Source: Pyrocephalus nanus
Taxonomy: Eukaryota > Chordata > Aves > Passeriformes > Tyrannidae
DNA length: 64,000 bases
Direction of reading: 5' to 3'
Assembly: GCA_038380795.1 (NCBI GenBank)
Contig: CM076269.1
Location: 186,001-250,000 of the forward strand
In this document: positions 12,231 through 22,944 of the stretch, piece by piece
Layout: every line of letters starts with the position of its first letter
Numbering within the stretch: the first letter of the stretch is position 1
Translations under genes and position numbers: made by a program
The notes under the pieces: generated by a model
What the model was told of the DNA's origin: nothing
Seen by the model: only the letters and a program-made list of their open reading frames with translations
The model's database searches: none

Positions 12231-15200
12231 CTGTGGAATAACACAGGTTGTGGGAAATTAGTCTTTCATGTTCCTTCATTTAAGGACAGACTGAAAAGCA
12301 TCCTCTAAATTACACTCATTTCATTGCACGCCATAGTCAGCCAGAGGGGATTACTTTGGTTTCAGAAGTTCATTTCTAATTTTTCTCCTTCTAGAAAACC
12401 TGTTACAAACAACCAGCAGGAAAAAAGGAAAGGACAAAAAAATTGCAAATTTTCTTGATAACAAAAAGACCCCAGATGATTCAAACCCCATATTTCTTCT
12501 TTGTTGTTACTGTTCAATAATAGGAAATAAATTTTCTGAAAATATCATCCTTGAATACTTTAGGATGGACCAGACAGCTTCTTGCTTTGTGGGGCTGAGA
12601 GAATATTAACATGGGACACTATTCCTTGCCCTATGTTTCATTTATTTCTGAAGCTGAACTTCTTTTTTTTCCCCTCAAAGAAAATACTAATTGTCAAAGA
12701 ATATATCAATTAATATATTAAGAATTAATTGAGAATGTGTGATACACAGAGCAACAGGTTCTCTTACCATCTATGAATGAGTGTGACTTTGCAAAGTGGA
12801 GAAAGGTTTCCCCATGAGCTGACTGGAGCTTGGTGAGGTGGCGCAAGGGGACCACGGGCAGCCTGGACTTTGCACAGAGCTTCAGCAGATTTGGGAGATC
12901 AGCTTGGAAGATGTTAGGGATGGAACAACTGTAGATTCCTGGATTATAACTCAGCATCTGTTGGTCTGACAAAAACCCACAGAAATGAACACATGCAGAA
13001 TTAAAATGGGCTAAAGCAAAGCAATCAAGAGAGCAAAGTTCTGCCTTGGAAAGGAAACCTAAGTCCTTCCTAATCTTCACAGCCTATCTCTGGATGAGCC
13101 TGGTGTTGAAGTATCTTATTTTAGCAGCCAAAAATATTGCAATTGCTTTGTATTCCAGGAGGCCCTGCAGCACATAGACTGGCTGGGAGAGTACACTTAA
13201 GTTTTTTCCACTTACACCTCATTATTAGCATGATTGTTAACCGGTGGTCTTGGTCCACTGCCACTTCCACCCATGCTCATCCTCAAGCCTCTGTGCAGCC
13301 ACACAGCACTCAGACAGCATGTGTAAATCCAAACCTGTCTGTATTTACAGAAGTAGTTTCCAGTCAGTTACAGCTGCCAAGCCAAATGCAAACAAAGGAG
13401 CTGCCCGAGGGTCTAGTTTGGTTTTAGGGAGAACAGAACTTGGCTTTCAGCGTCTGGATTGAATTTGCAGAAGAAATTCACTTTTCTGAACACTGCTCAT
13501 CTTAACTGTAGAAGTCCTTGCCATGGATACCATAAAGAGCAAGGGAACAAATGGGCTCATTAGATGAGTTCATGGAAGACCAGTCCATCAGGAACATTCC
13601 AGTCTTTCTGGCTCAGGAAATCCCTGAACCACAGATTATCAGAAGCTGGGAGGATGAGGCAGGAAAAGCACTAGCATATGCCTCTCATTTTCTTGTCCTT
13701 TTTCCCTGAACATGTGTATAGATGTGCTTTCACAAACAGGAATCTGCTTTAGATGGCTCTAAGGTGTGGCCACCCTGCCACTTTGCACAGCATGTGTGTT
13801 TCATTAATATGATTTGAGTTTTGAGAAAAGAGTGAAAAAACAGTGTGAAAAGAGTTAACGAGCATGCCAGCATGACTTCTTGTAATGCCTTTTGACAGTC
13901 CTTTTCAGGATTCCAGTACCAGTTATCACTGTCAGATAGTTCTGAATCTTACAATTTTGTTGGTTATTTGTTTTTTTACATATATTTAGTATTGGTGATT
14001 TTTGTGGCAAAAAATACCTGGGGAAATTCTAGGTGATATTTATTCCATACTCCATAGTTCTGATGAGTCAAGGCTACTGCTTCAGCTCAAGCAGTTGTTG
14101 CCTTACAGTTTTAGAACTGCAGATGATTGTAGCTGAACGAGCTATTACTGTTAAAAATGATTAATCATCCTACTTTATGTTTCCAAAGCACTTTGTATAC
14201 ACAGACTAGTTTACCCTTGATATGCACTTGTGACTATTATTATCCTAATAATCCCCATGGAGAGATGGAAACAGAGTGGAAGAGTGAATTTCCCACATTC
14301 ATGCAGGAAATCATTGGATAAACATTACTGAAACCAAGAATGCTCTCTCCAGGCCCCATTCGGTTTCCCAATCTGACAACAAAGGTCAAGAACAATGAAT
14401 TTTTGAGATGAAGCCTCAAGGAAAGCAATCAGAGAGCTGTGGTAGGACAAAGGCTTTCTCAGGGCAAAGCTTTTCATACCTATTTCAGTGAACTGGTCGT
14501 ATTTGAAGGTTATACAGATGGCCGTCTGTCCAAAGGACTCCCCAGTAGCTGGATACCCATAACCATCCTCAGGGATGGGAGGGAACAGAGGCACACTGTG
14601 TATTACCCAGAAGCCTTGTGATTTGTCCAAGAGCAGAAATCCTGCAAAAAAAAGTTACTGCTAATGAATTAAGGAGGAAAAAGCCCTGACAATAGAGCTA
14701 TGTCCTGCTTTGGTTTTGCTGCTGCAGAGACCACATTTCAACATGTTAATATCTACAGTAAACTGGTTCTAGAGTAGATTAATGGATCATAGGAGACAAT
14801 AATATTGTATTAAAATTGCATCAATTCTTTCCTGCATAGACTAACTCAAGCTGTCATCATGTTTCCTTTTAAAAAAGAAATCTTTTCAAAGCCTCTCTCC
14901 ACTGCTTCTTTTCCTTCCCTTCATATAATCACTGGATAAGGGGAAACAGATTCTGTCAACGCTGTGTCTTCTCTTCCAGACCAAATTCCCCTCCATGTGT
15001 AAGCAGCAGAGAGACAGACTTTGCTTCCCCCCACAGGAGGATACTCCAGGGTGGAGCAGGACTCCTGAGCTGTCCTCATTGCTGCAGCCTGAAAATACAG
15101 CCCTGCAAATTGTGGTCATCCCCAGGTCAGGCTGGGCAAACCCCATCTGCTTCCTCAATGGAACATTTAGACCCCCACTGAAGTTTATATCAAAATCTTG

Positions 15201-18200
15201 TTTTTCTGTAACTGCATACCATGATCTTGGCAGCAGTTTCTTACCCCAGAGAGTTTGGAGGGGTTTATGTTGAGGGTGTCTTTCCCTTCACATCTTGTAC
15301 TGCTGCCGCCATCAAGCACAGGATGATGTGGACTGTACTCACTAAAAGGATCTATATGTTTCAACACTTGAAACAAAGAGTCCAAAAGCCCTAAGATTCT
15401 TCACACAGCACAAGCATACCAAAACAGAAGCTGCAGCATATGTAACTATACAACAAACAACACATCATGCAAATCATTCTCCAGTTTTGCTTCAGGCAGG
15501 AATTTTAGATATGCAGATAGACAAACAGACAAGTAGATGCTATCCGTAACTTTAAAAAGGAGAAAATAGTAGGTTGGGACACTCCTTGTACCTTTGGTGT
15601 GTCCACTTTTCCACCCTTTGGAGTCTGATTCAGGGATCTCATCGTTGTATATCGCATAGGCAATGGTGTTCCTCTGCAGGGAAACACACACTTCTGAAAC
15701 ATGACATAGAGGAAAAGGAAGGCATTCAAGAGAACATCTGCTGGGAAGAGAAGAATTCAGGACTCCTCTGTGAACATCATGAGCCTAATCCTGCTCCCAG
15801 TTCAGATAACACAGTCTCCCCAGATGCTACAGTAAAATAAACCTGAAGACTCAGCATTAGGGCCCTGGTTAACATGAAGTAGAAGTTTTCTCAGTCACTG
15901 CAGTAGCCCTTTCTCACAGGGTTGAATATGCTTGCTAAGACAGTTTACATGGGATTAGTGGTGTTTGCTTGCAAAAAAGTTCCCCTCTCTGTTTTTTGTG
16001 CCTCTTTCTGATTTAGCAGTCAGATCCGGTGAAAACATCTGCTGAGTAAAAATAGACAAGTGTACTCAAGAAGGGCAAGCAATTAAAGCTTTTTTGCAAA
16101 ATATTTGCATGTGGCCGCACCTTATTTCCCCTGAACAGAGAACTTCAAAGCAGTCGGGACATGCTTCCCCTCCCAATGTACTAAGGGTTTGTAAACAGTT
16201 GATTACAATTACAGTGAGGTAACACTGCAACAGGACAGGTTTCTGGACTGACAGTATTTGACTGACTTCTGGGAATCTCTTCTACATATAAATTAATGAG
16301 ACCCTACCACTAACCCAGAGTAGAAATGCAAAGACACACCCAGAATCTCAACAATACTATGCAGGTGGTAAAAAAAATAACTACAGGCAGATCTTGTGGT
16401 ATTTTATAATCACTTCACACAAATATATATATGTGAGGTGTTTCACTGTGGGAGAAAAAAAAAGGTCAACCAGTAGCATATCACTGCTGGAGCAGCCACA
16501 GTGATTTCAGGGAGGAGATCGAAATCCAGATTTGATTTGAGTTAGTGTGTGAAACACATGCACATAGAAGGGCTGAGGACAGGTGTCTGTAACTATCACC
16601 ACTGGCCCTTTTCTGAGTTCCAGGCCAGTTCACAGCTTCAGATGTTGCTCAACATGAATTGCAGAGAAGAAGCCAAAGGGAGTATGTACTAACACTCTTT
16701 TTTGATGGGCAATACTTTAAGTGTATGAAAAGCTTGACTAGAAATTAGAATTTTGAGGATAATTTCTACTTTTAGCCAAAACTGCAAATAATCTGCCCAG
16801 CTGTCAAGGCATCCCCTTGATGTGCTTTAGTAGGTCTGGCCATACCTCCATGTGCTTATTTTGGGTGGTTTCATTTCATCTGCATGCAATATCAAGTAAA
16901 CATACTAACAATAATTGAATGTCACTTGCCTTGGATTCATATGTCTCATACAGCTGCTTCAGTGTTCGTCCCAGAGCACCCTGTGTCATGTTAATGAGGT
17001 ATTTGCCAAGCTGCCACTGTGGAGCCAGGGCATCCATGTACATGTATTCCAGCCCCAGCATGGGAATCTCTCCTTTGGCATGTTTTGGTAACTTGTAAAG
17101 AGCAAACCTGCAACAGTGAAGAGCAATTACCTTTTTACCACCACCCTATTTGAATGTGTAAATCAGTATCTCCTTCCCACCTGAGGAAGAGAAGGGTAAC
17201 CCTGGGGATGCCTCGGCTGGAGGGGGAGCAGTGCCACCAGTGTGCAGTGGGGACATCCCACCTCAAAGCAATGACTCAGCACAGGAACCAGCTGCAGTTT
17301 GGTAGCACAATACCTGCTGCAGACAAATTTATTCTGCTTCTTAGCAACCAAGGGAGGCTGATTCAGCACCACACTCCTGTTGCTGTGGCCAGACTGCTGT
17401 TGGTACCCCTAAAGAATTTGAGGTAGCCCTGGTTTGGAGCCCACCAAATCCCTATTGCTCCTGGTTCTGGTAGAGAGCCTCAGGTCCCAAACCCAGTCTA
17501 ACGTTCTCATAGTCAAACACCTTATATAAACACGGCTTTATATCAAATAGATAAAATTAGGTATTAAAATAAAGAATGCATTATCTTCTTACATTTATAT
17601 ATTTTACAATCACCAAATAAGTATAAAGCACGGTGATAAAATGTTGTTCCAATCCTACTTTTCCCAAGAGACTTGCACTCTGCTGAATTGTTGCAGACTG
17701 GATATTTGCAAACTATTAGCCAGAAACACAAATCTTTTCAAAATTGTAGAATACTCAATATTGTCTGTAAATGGTTCAGTTCATCCTAAGGTCCCTGATA
17801 AAGTAAACAGGTTTTCCCATTGCACAAGTCCATGGAATTAATTGCAATATAATTAATTCAACCACTTTCTTTGAGAGCTGTACTTGAGTAATTTATTTAT
17901 GTCAATAGTAAGGACTGGGTGGCATTATTTCAGTCTATACTATTCACCAGAAATGCTGCTTGTGCTTAACCCTTCAAGTATATCAGGAGGAATAAGCCTT
18001 GCCCAGTTGATTTACAGTCTCAGGTTGGTCACAAAAGGCATCTCCAAATGCAGGTAAGAAGTGGCAGGAAAGCGTCCTGCTAGAGGAGGATATTTAATCT
18101 GTGGGAAATGTACATGTAGAGACAGAAGAGAAACACACCACTGGTCACCCTGGTAATCCACCTGCACTGCCACTGCCACTGACTGAACGATGTTCCTTAA

Positions 18201-21024
18201 GTACCTCAGGAGAAATAACTTCTGATGACAGACTGCAGAGAAGAAAGTGATTTACATAACAAGGCTGAGGAGAGCTGCCCGTGCCTGTCTGTGCACCAGC
18301 TGTCACAACAATCCCTTTATCTGAAATGAAGATTTGGAAAGGAGAAGAATAGCAGCAGTTACAGTAGTACAAGCTAAACCAGGAATTAGTAGATGATGAA
18401 GCCTTTCCAAACTGCTTTGAAATGTAGTGGAAGATTTATGCTTTGGAGGTGTTTACAGCCTTGCATCTGACAAATCCACCTTAGCAGGTATGCTTATGGA
18501 AATGCTAGTCATTGAGCTATCAGTAAATTGCTGGCCAATTCCCAGTGAATCCATGTTTTGGCTCTTTCTAGAAAGCCAGCTGAATATATTACCAATTAAA
18601 GTAGTACAAAAACTTTACTGCTATTTGTGCACAGGAAATTTCTCAAGAACTTAGGCATATGTGGGAGCAGAGTGAAAGTTATTTTTCTGAGAACCAAGGA
18701 AAAACAAAGCTGCTTAGACATGATTAGCATTGTCACATTGTTTGCTTGTGACTGAACACCAGCTTACAACAAATAATCACATCTTTACTTCTAGATCACA
18801 TCTTCATTTCTTCCCCTCCCCCCTTCTGAAAAAACAAAAAATATGGATCCAATGGCTTCAGTCCTCAACTCAACACTTCTCAGAAAGCACAGTTTTGCCT
18901 TTTATTTGCAGGGAAAACTTCCCACAGAATACAGTGAGTTTGACAGAATAAGGGAAAGACTAAGCTCTCCTTAGAAAGCTGAACCCGTGGCCATTTGCTC
19001 CCGTAGCCTCTGTGTGAGGTGCAGCGAAGACAGTGGGATGAACTCCTGAGCGGAATGAAAGCATGGGGGAGATTTTTGCCCACCCAGGCACTGCGTGGGC
19101 ATAGGAGCCACCAGCCCAACTGGGAGTGCAGATGGGATCAGCTCAGATAAGGCAACTGATTCTTCCAGTTTAGCAGCAAATCAAAGGGTGTGTGAATACT
19201 AATAATGAGTAATTACAGGATACTGCAGGATGAAACCACTGGATAGTAGGAACTCACATAAAGCTCATGCTAACTGAAAATTAAACCTGCAGTGCTGTTT
19301 GTTTGAAAGGGCATTGACATCTTTTGGTGAAGAGGAAGCTCTTCTCAGCAGTTTCAGTTCTGCTTCTCCTGTCAGCTTCATAGCAACCAAATCCAGAATC
19401 CAAAGGCTGACTCTTTCTTTTCAATAAACTAGGATGACCCTGGCAGACAGGCAAGTTTCTCTTTTGTTTGGTCAGGGCACATTGAAAAGGAAGTCCCGTT
19501 GTCCTTCCTGCTAAATTTGTCAATGAGAACATGGATTTGCTTGTGCAGATGCCAAAGCTCCCCTCTGGAACAGGCCCCATGTCACTGGCATTCATATGGA
19601 GGCATGGGAGAATTACTCCCAGCCACAGCTTTCAAAGAATTTCTCAGAGAATATGGATACAAAAATTGTCCTCATTGGAGAAATAGATAGTAAAAGTAGT
19701 TTTATGTGGATTTTTTGTTTGTTTAGATTTCGGTCCTTTTGGTGGTTTTTTTTTAGCACAAAAAATTTATTCTGCAAGGAATAATTACAGTTTGGGGAGA
19801 AATGAAAATGAAATATTTCATAGTTTTAAGTTGTTGGGTAGCTGCACCAACTAAGGCTGATTCTTGAAAAAATCACGTTATCCAGAAGAGTCTTGGCAAG
19901 GGTGACAAGTCACAGGGATAGACATCATACATTTGATGCTACACCAATGCATAGCAAAGCCAGCTTTGTGCTCCTGCTTGAGTGAGGAGCGCCGGCCTTC
20001 CCTGCAGTTAGCTTTCTTTGTGGGCAAGGGAAAGATGTGCCTGTTTCTTTATCACTTGTATCCCAATTTATCACTGTTCCACAAGAAAAACACTTTTATT
20101 TTGAAATTGGTTGATATTTATCTTTGGAAAGCTTCTGCGCTCTTTTTTAAGAGCCCTCGTTTCACTTTTTAAACCTGAGCTGGATACATATTGTGCAATT
20201 GCACTTTGCGTCTTTCAACTTCAAAGCGCATTAATCCAATTAGTCATTTAATACCCAAAGTTGGGCTCGCTGCTGGCAGTGGGGTGGTACCAGCTATAAG
20301 GTGACGGCAGCTCCGGCCGCGGGGAGCGGCCCCAGCTCCTCAGGCACAGGCGGCTTTGCCACACTGGTGCCACCACCCCGAGTCTCTCCCGCATCCCTCC
20401 TGGGCAGCTCGGCCCCCGACCCCGCTCAGCCACGGCAGCAAGGGGACAAGTCCCCCAGGCCGCTGCTCAGCGAGGAGCTACGGGGCAAAGGGCGGGATGT
20501 GGGCGGTTCTCCCCGCTCGGCTCAGTCTCCTCTGCCAGATGAGCCCTGTGCTGGAGCCTGGGCCCGGGCTGGCCGCCCCCGGGGCTGCCGCTGGCGAGCG
20601 CAGCCTTGGCACCCTACACAGGTTATGCTCCCTTTGATCATGAGGCATGAACGCTGTGTAAAACGGTGATTATTCTGCAGTTAGTCATAATGCGGTACGG
20701 CGGTTGGTTCAGTGAAATGAAATCGCATTTCAGTAACTTCACCTTGGTTTTCCCAATGCAAAATTCTGCCACTACTCACAGGCAAACTCACAGGACTGAA
20801 CCAGTGATAGCCCTGCATTGCTTCTCAGTGACCCACCCACTTCCCGCGGATTAATCTCAAGTGTTTTTATTTACTCACCAAGAGTTTCTCCCCGGCACGG
20901 TATTTACTTACCAGTCGACTATCTCCCCATCTTCATTCCTGCAGGAAATCTCAGCTGCCCACAGGGGCACGAAGGAGAGAAGCAAGAGCAAAGCAGGGTG
21001 GCACCACGCAGATCCCGCGGGCAT
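11875..21024 (-). CDS. DNASE2B: DNASE2B, deoxyribonuclease II beta (full gene, 6 coding exons)
   Basis: Joining six exons on the minus strand gives a 362-residue protein, close to the human length of about 361. DNase II enzymes are acid endonucleases of lysosomes or secretions that cut DNA without metal ions. The beta form (DLAD) degrades nuclear DNA in maturing lens fibre cells. Residues 1-23 form a signal peptide (a five-leucine core ending in WAA). Mature sequence starts near EISCRNEDG, followed by VDW and the YKLPK motif. Both catalytic HxK motifs are present: GHTKG (H122, K124) and DHSKW (H301, K303). Family motifs QGFWVIHS, PPIPEDGY, ICITFKY, YSCSIP, WTCIGDLNR and GGFICTQN are intact. 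Sequons include NMT, NCS and NST. No frameshift or stop is seen, so it should be functional. It lies head-to-head with UOX, as in mammals. Motif similarity to the beta rather than the alpha paralogue, plus synteny, decides the symbol. Confidence 0.95.
12768..12965 (-). CDS. DNASE2B: DNASE2B coding exon 5
   Basis: This 198-nt exon lies between a TTTTTGTCAG acceptor and a GTAAGA donor, phase 1 at both ends. It encodes residues 179-245, with YNPGIYSCSIP and the LQSAHGETFLHFAKS segment. Confidence 0.95.
14480..14641 (-). CDS. DNASE2B: DNASE2B coding exon 4
   Basis: This 162-nt exon lies between a TTTTTTTGCAG acceptor and a GTATGA donor, phase 1 at both ends. It encodes residues 125-179, with QGFWVIHSVP, FPPIPEDGYGYP and ICITFKYDQF, all characteristic of DNase II. 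Confidence 0.95.
15592..15673 (-). CDS. DNASE2B: DNASE2B coding exon 3 (first catalytic motif)
   Basis: This 82-nt exon lies between a TTCCCTGCAG acceptor and a GTACAAG donor. It begins in phase 0 and ends in phase 1. It encodes residues 98-125: AYAIYNDEIP and the catalytic motif GHTKG. Confidence 0.93.
16928..16929 (-). promoter_or_regulatory. Non-canonical GC 5' splice site (DNASE2B intron 2)
   Basis: The minus strand reads TCCAAG followed by GCAAGTG. GC-AG introns are a known minor class spliced by the major spliceosome, usually with a strong AAG|GCAAGT context, as here. Confidence 0.85.
16930..17107 (-). CDS. DNASE2B: DNASE2B coding exon 2, ending in a GC splice donor
   Basis: This 178-nt exon follows a CTGTTGCAG acceptor and completes W38 (TG|G). 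It encodes residues 38-97, with FALYKLPK, GLEYMYMD and GRTLKQLYETYESK. The donor reads AAG|GCAAGT: GC instead of GT, in an otherwise perfect donor context. Phase 0 at this end matches exon 3 exactly, so the site is probably a real GC-AG intron rather than an error. Confidence 0.93.
17108..20911 (-). other. DNASE2B intron 1 with an internal GC-rich patch
   Basis: This 3.8-kb intron contains no recognised exon. At about 20,290-20,620 it becomes strongly GC- and CpG-rich and could be an extension of the promoter region. Open frames inside this patch have biased composition and no family match. Confidence 0.6.
20193..20204. promoter_or_regulatory. Perfect 12-bp palindrome with C/EBP-like core
   Basis: GTGCAATTGCAC is its own reverse complement and contains TTGTGCAAT, resembling a C/EBP site. 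About 30 bases downstream are TAATCC and CAATTAG, homeodomain-type cores. It lies in DNASE2B intron 1, beside the GC-rich patch. The regulatory role is inference. Confidence 0.25.
20912..21024 (-). CDS. DNASE2B: DNASE2B coding exon 1 (signal peptide)
   Basis: The start codon is at 21,024-21,022 on minus. The exon ends in phase 2 (TG) before a GTAAGT donor, joining exon 2 to make W38. It encodes MPAGSAWCHP, a leucine-rich hydrophobic core, WAA as the likely cleavage region, then EISCRNEDGEIVDW, which matches the N terminus of mature DNase II beta. The exon is GC-rich, consistent with proximity to a promoter. Confidence 0.92.
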
Positions 21025-21296
21025 TTTGGTTTCTCGGCTGCGCAGGACGAGCACCGAGTAGGCTCTAAAAGGAGAAGTTGTATTGCGTCAGCTGTCAGCT
21101 CATGCCTATGGAGCAGCGAGCACACCCTGGGCGCTGCCCGGGACGGCAGAGCCAGCATGGGAAGTTGGGCTCCCATAGCAGGGACTGCCATCGACAGCGG
21201 GGCAAGGGCTCCTGGGAGCCGCTGAAAACTGCTCGCAACTTTAGGCGACAAAATGTCAGTTGTCAAGTTATGTTTTTGACAAAACTTGTATTTTGA

Positions 21297-21305
21297 CTAT
21301 TTATA
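21297..21305 (-). promoter_or_regulatory. TATA-like element upstream of DNASE2B
   Basis: The minus strand reads TTTATAAATAG about 275 bases upstream of the DNASE2B start codon, next to the GC-rich 5' region. It could position transcription start near 21,270, leaving a roughly 250-base leader. Only sequence resemblance supports this. Confidence 0.3.
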
Positions 21306-22839
21306 AAATTCATAGCATTCTGCTTAAAGCAAACCCAAACCAACCTGCAGGCACAGAAACCCTTTTTCTTTTTAGTGCTGCATGACTGATGTATAGGTTT
21401 TTTACAACTCTCTGAAAAAAAACCTTGGTGTTCAGACAAGCAAAACAAAATCATTTCCATCCCACTGTTCTCCACCTAGCCCTCGTAGTGAGCACAGCCC
21501 TTACACCATGCCTGCAGAAAGGGTTTCTGGTGCAGTGCAGAGCCCTGCCCAGCCCTGGCTCCAGCGGTGGGGACCTTCAATCACCCCTGGAGATTGAGCT
21601 CGTAGGGACTGACAGTCAGAGAAATGCTCTGATCTCCAAGCCAAATTAATTTACTTACAATTAGGTCATTTTTTAAGTGCATTAGCATTACCGAGGAACA
21701 AACATGTCTGAATTGAGCAATTTCACATCTGATAATATTTTAGCAACTCATGCATAAAAAGCTTCAATTTATATTTTGGTGTATAAAATGTTCTTTCTCC
21801 CTTCTCCTTATTCCTACATTAAAAGGGGCTGATTTACTGTAAAGGATGTTGATGCCAAGTATGGGATATTTCAGCCTCAGGGAAGGTCTACTTCAATGAG
21901 CTCTGGCTATTGCAGCATAACAGAAATACAACCTTTTCAGTATTTTGTCATGTTGTGAGTATAGCTTCTCCAGCACTGTAAGAGATGGGTAAATGGGGTG
22001 TGTTTGACAGAAGCAGGATAAAACTTCATAACAGGGCTTAACACAAACGAAAATAATGATCCCAGGTAGCCAGGATTTTGGAGGTGTAGATCAAGACCTG
22101 AATTTTGCTGCTCACATTCACTTCTGATTCTTTTTGAGGGAGATCAGAACTGTGACTTAGTTGTGAGGAAACACTTTCTACCAGCTCAGCTCAGTGTCTT
22201 TTGTCCTTGCTCTTGGGAACTGCAACGTCCACAGATGGGTAATAATACACACAACATGCCAAGAACACGACAGCTGTTCCCATTTTTGTTTATGATTTCT
22301 GCCTGCTTAGGAAGCAACCTTCCCACGTCTCACAGAGGAACTGGTTTGATCCTCATTGCTTCCACTCGGCCTCGGAACAGCAGGTCCCTGCACCCTTGTG
22401 CACAGGATGGGGACAGCCCTGGGGGCGTGCAGTGCCTGCCGGGCTCTGCCACTTACAGGGGCTCTGCAGTGCAGGACACATTTTGCCAGCTTCTGCTGAA
22501 AACAGAGAGGGCTCAGTGCAGCACAGGGAGAGCTGGGAGCCAGAGGAATAGGAGGTGGGGAAAGTCTGTTCTTGGTGGCAGGGAAAACTGGGAGCTGTCT
22601 CTAGCGAGGCAGCCCAGCCTGGCAGGTGGGGTGCCTGTGGAGGGTGCAGGTGTGAATGCTGCCTGCCCTCTGCACGGCTGTACCTCAGCTGACAGAGTGC
22701 ACCGGGACACTCTAGGTTCAGAAAGAGGTGATGGAGGGGAGACTTACGAAGGTCTACAGTCAGAACCAATTCAAAGATGACAAATGAGAGACTAGTTCAC
22801 TGTTACTCCTGTTCTACAATCTTGCTGCAAGAATAAAAT

Positions 22840-22862
22840 AAAATTTTATCACAGCTGCCATG
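22840..22862 (+). promoter_or_regulatory. AT-rich TATA-like stretch before UOX
   Basis: AAGAATAAAATAAAATTTTA lies about 60-80 bases upstream of the candidate UOX start codon. It could serve as a TATA-type core promoter if exon 1 is as proposed. Only position and composition support it. Confidence 0.2.
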
Positions 22863-22920
22863 AATGTAATAATAGTCTCCTAAAGCATTTTTTCTTCCCA
22901 TCAGGACTTTGCCATTTATA

Positions 22921-22944
22921 ATGGAAATATTCTCATTATCACAG
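22921..22944 (+). CDS. UOX: UOX candidate coding exon 1 (8 residues)
   Basis: Mammalian UOX has a very short first coding exon, joined in phase 0 just before the segment that starts exon 2 here. ATGGAAATATTCTCATTATC then ACAG is followed by GTAACC, giving MEIFSLSQ in phase 0 with A at -3 and G at +4 around the ATG. The resulting intron is only 106 bases. The residues do not resemble the mammalian N terminus, so another upstream exon is possible. Confidence 0.45.

Noticed and set aside
20301..20669. 122-codon GC-rich plus-strand frame as a UOX 5' exon
   Set aside because: It starts without ATG, lies inside DNASE2B intron 1, and has no similarity to uricase or a suitable phase-0 donor.
22163..22780. 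205-codon plus-strand open frame just upstream of UOX
   Set aside because: It has no conserved domain or repeat, its composition follows local GC content, and it has no fitting donor to UOX exon 2. It may be part of a leader or a chance frame.
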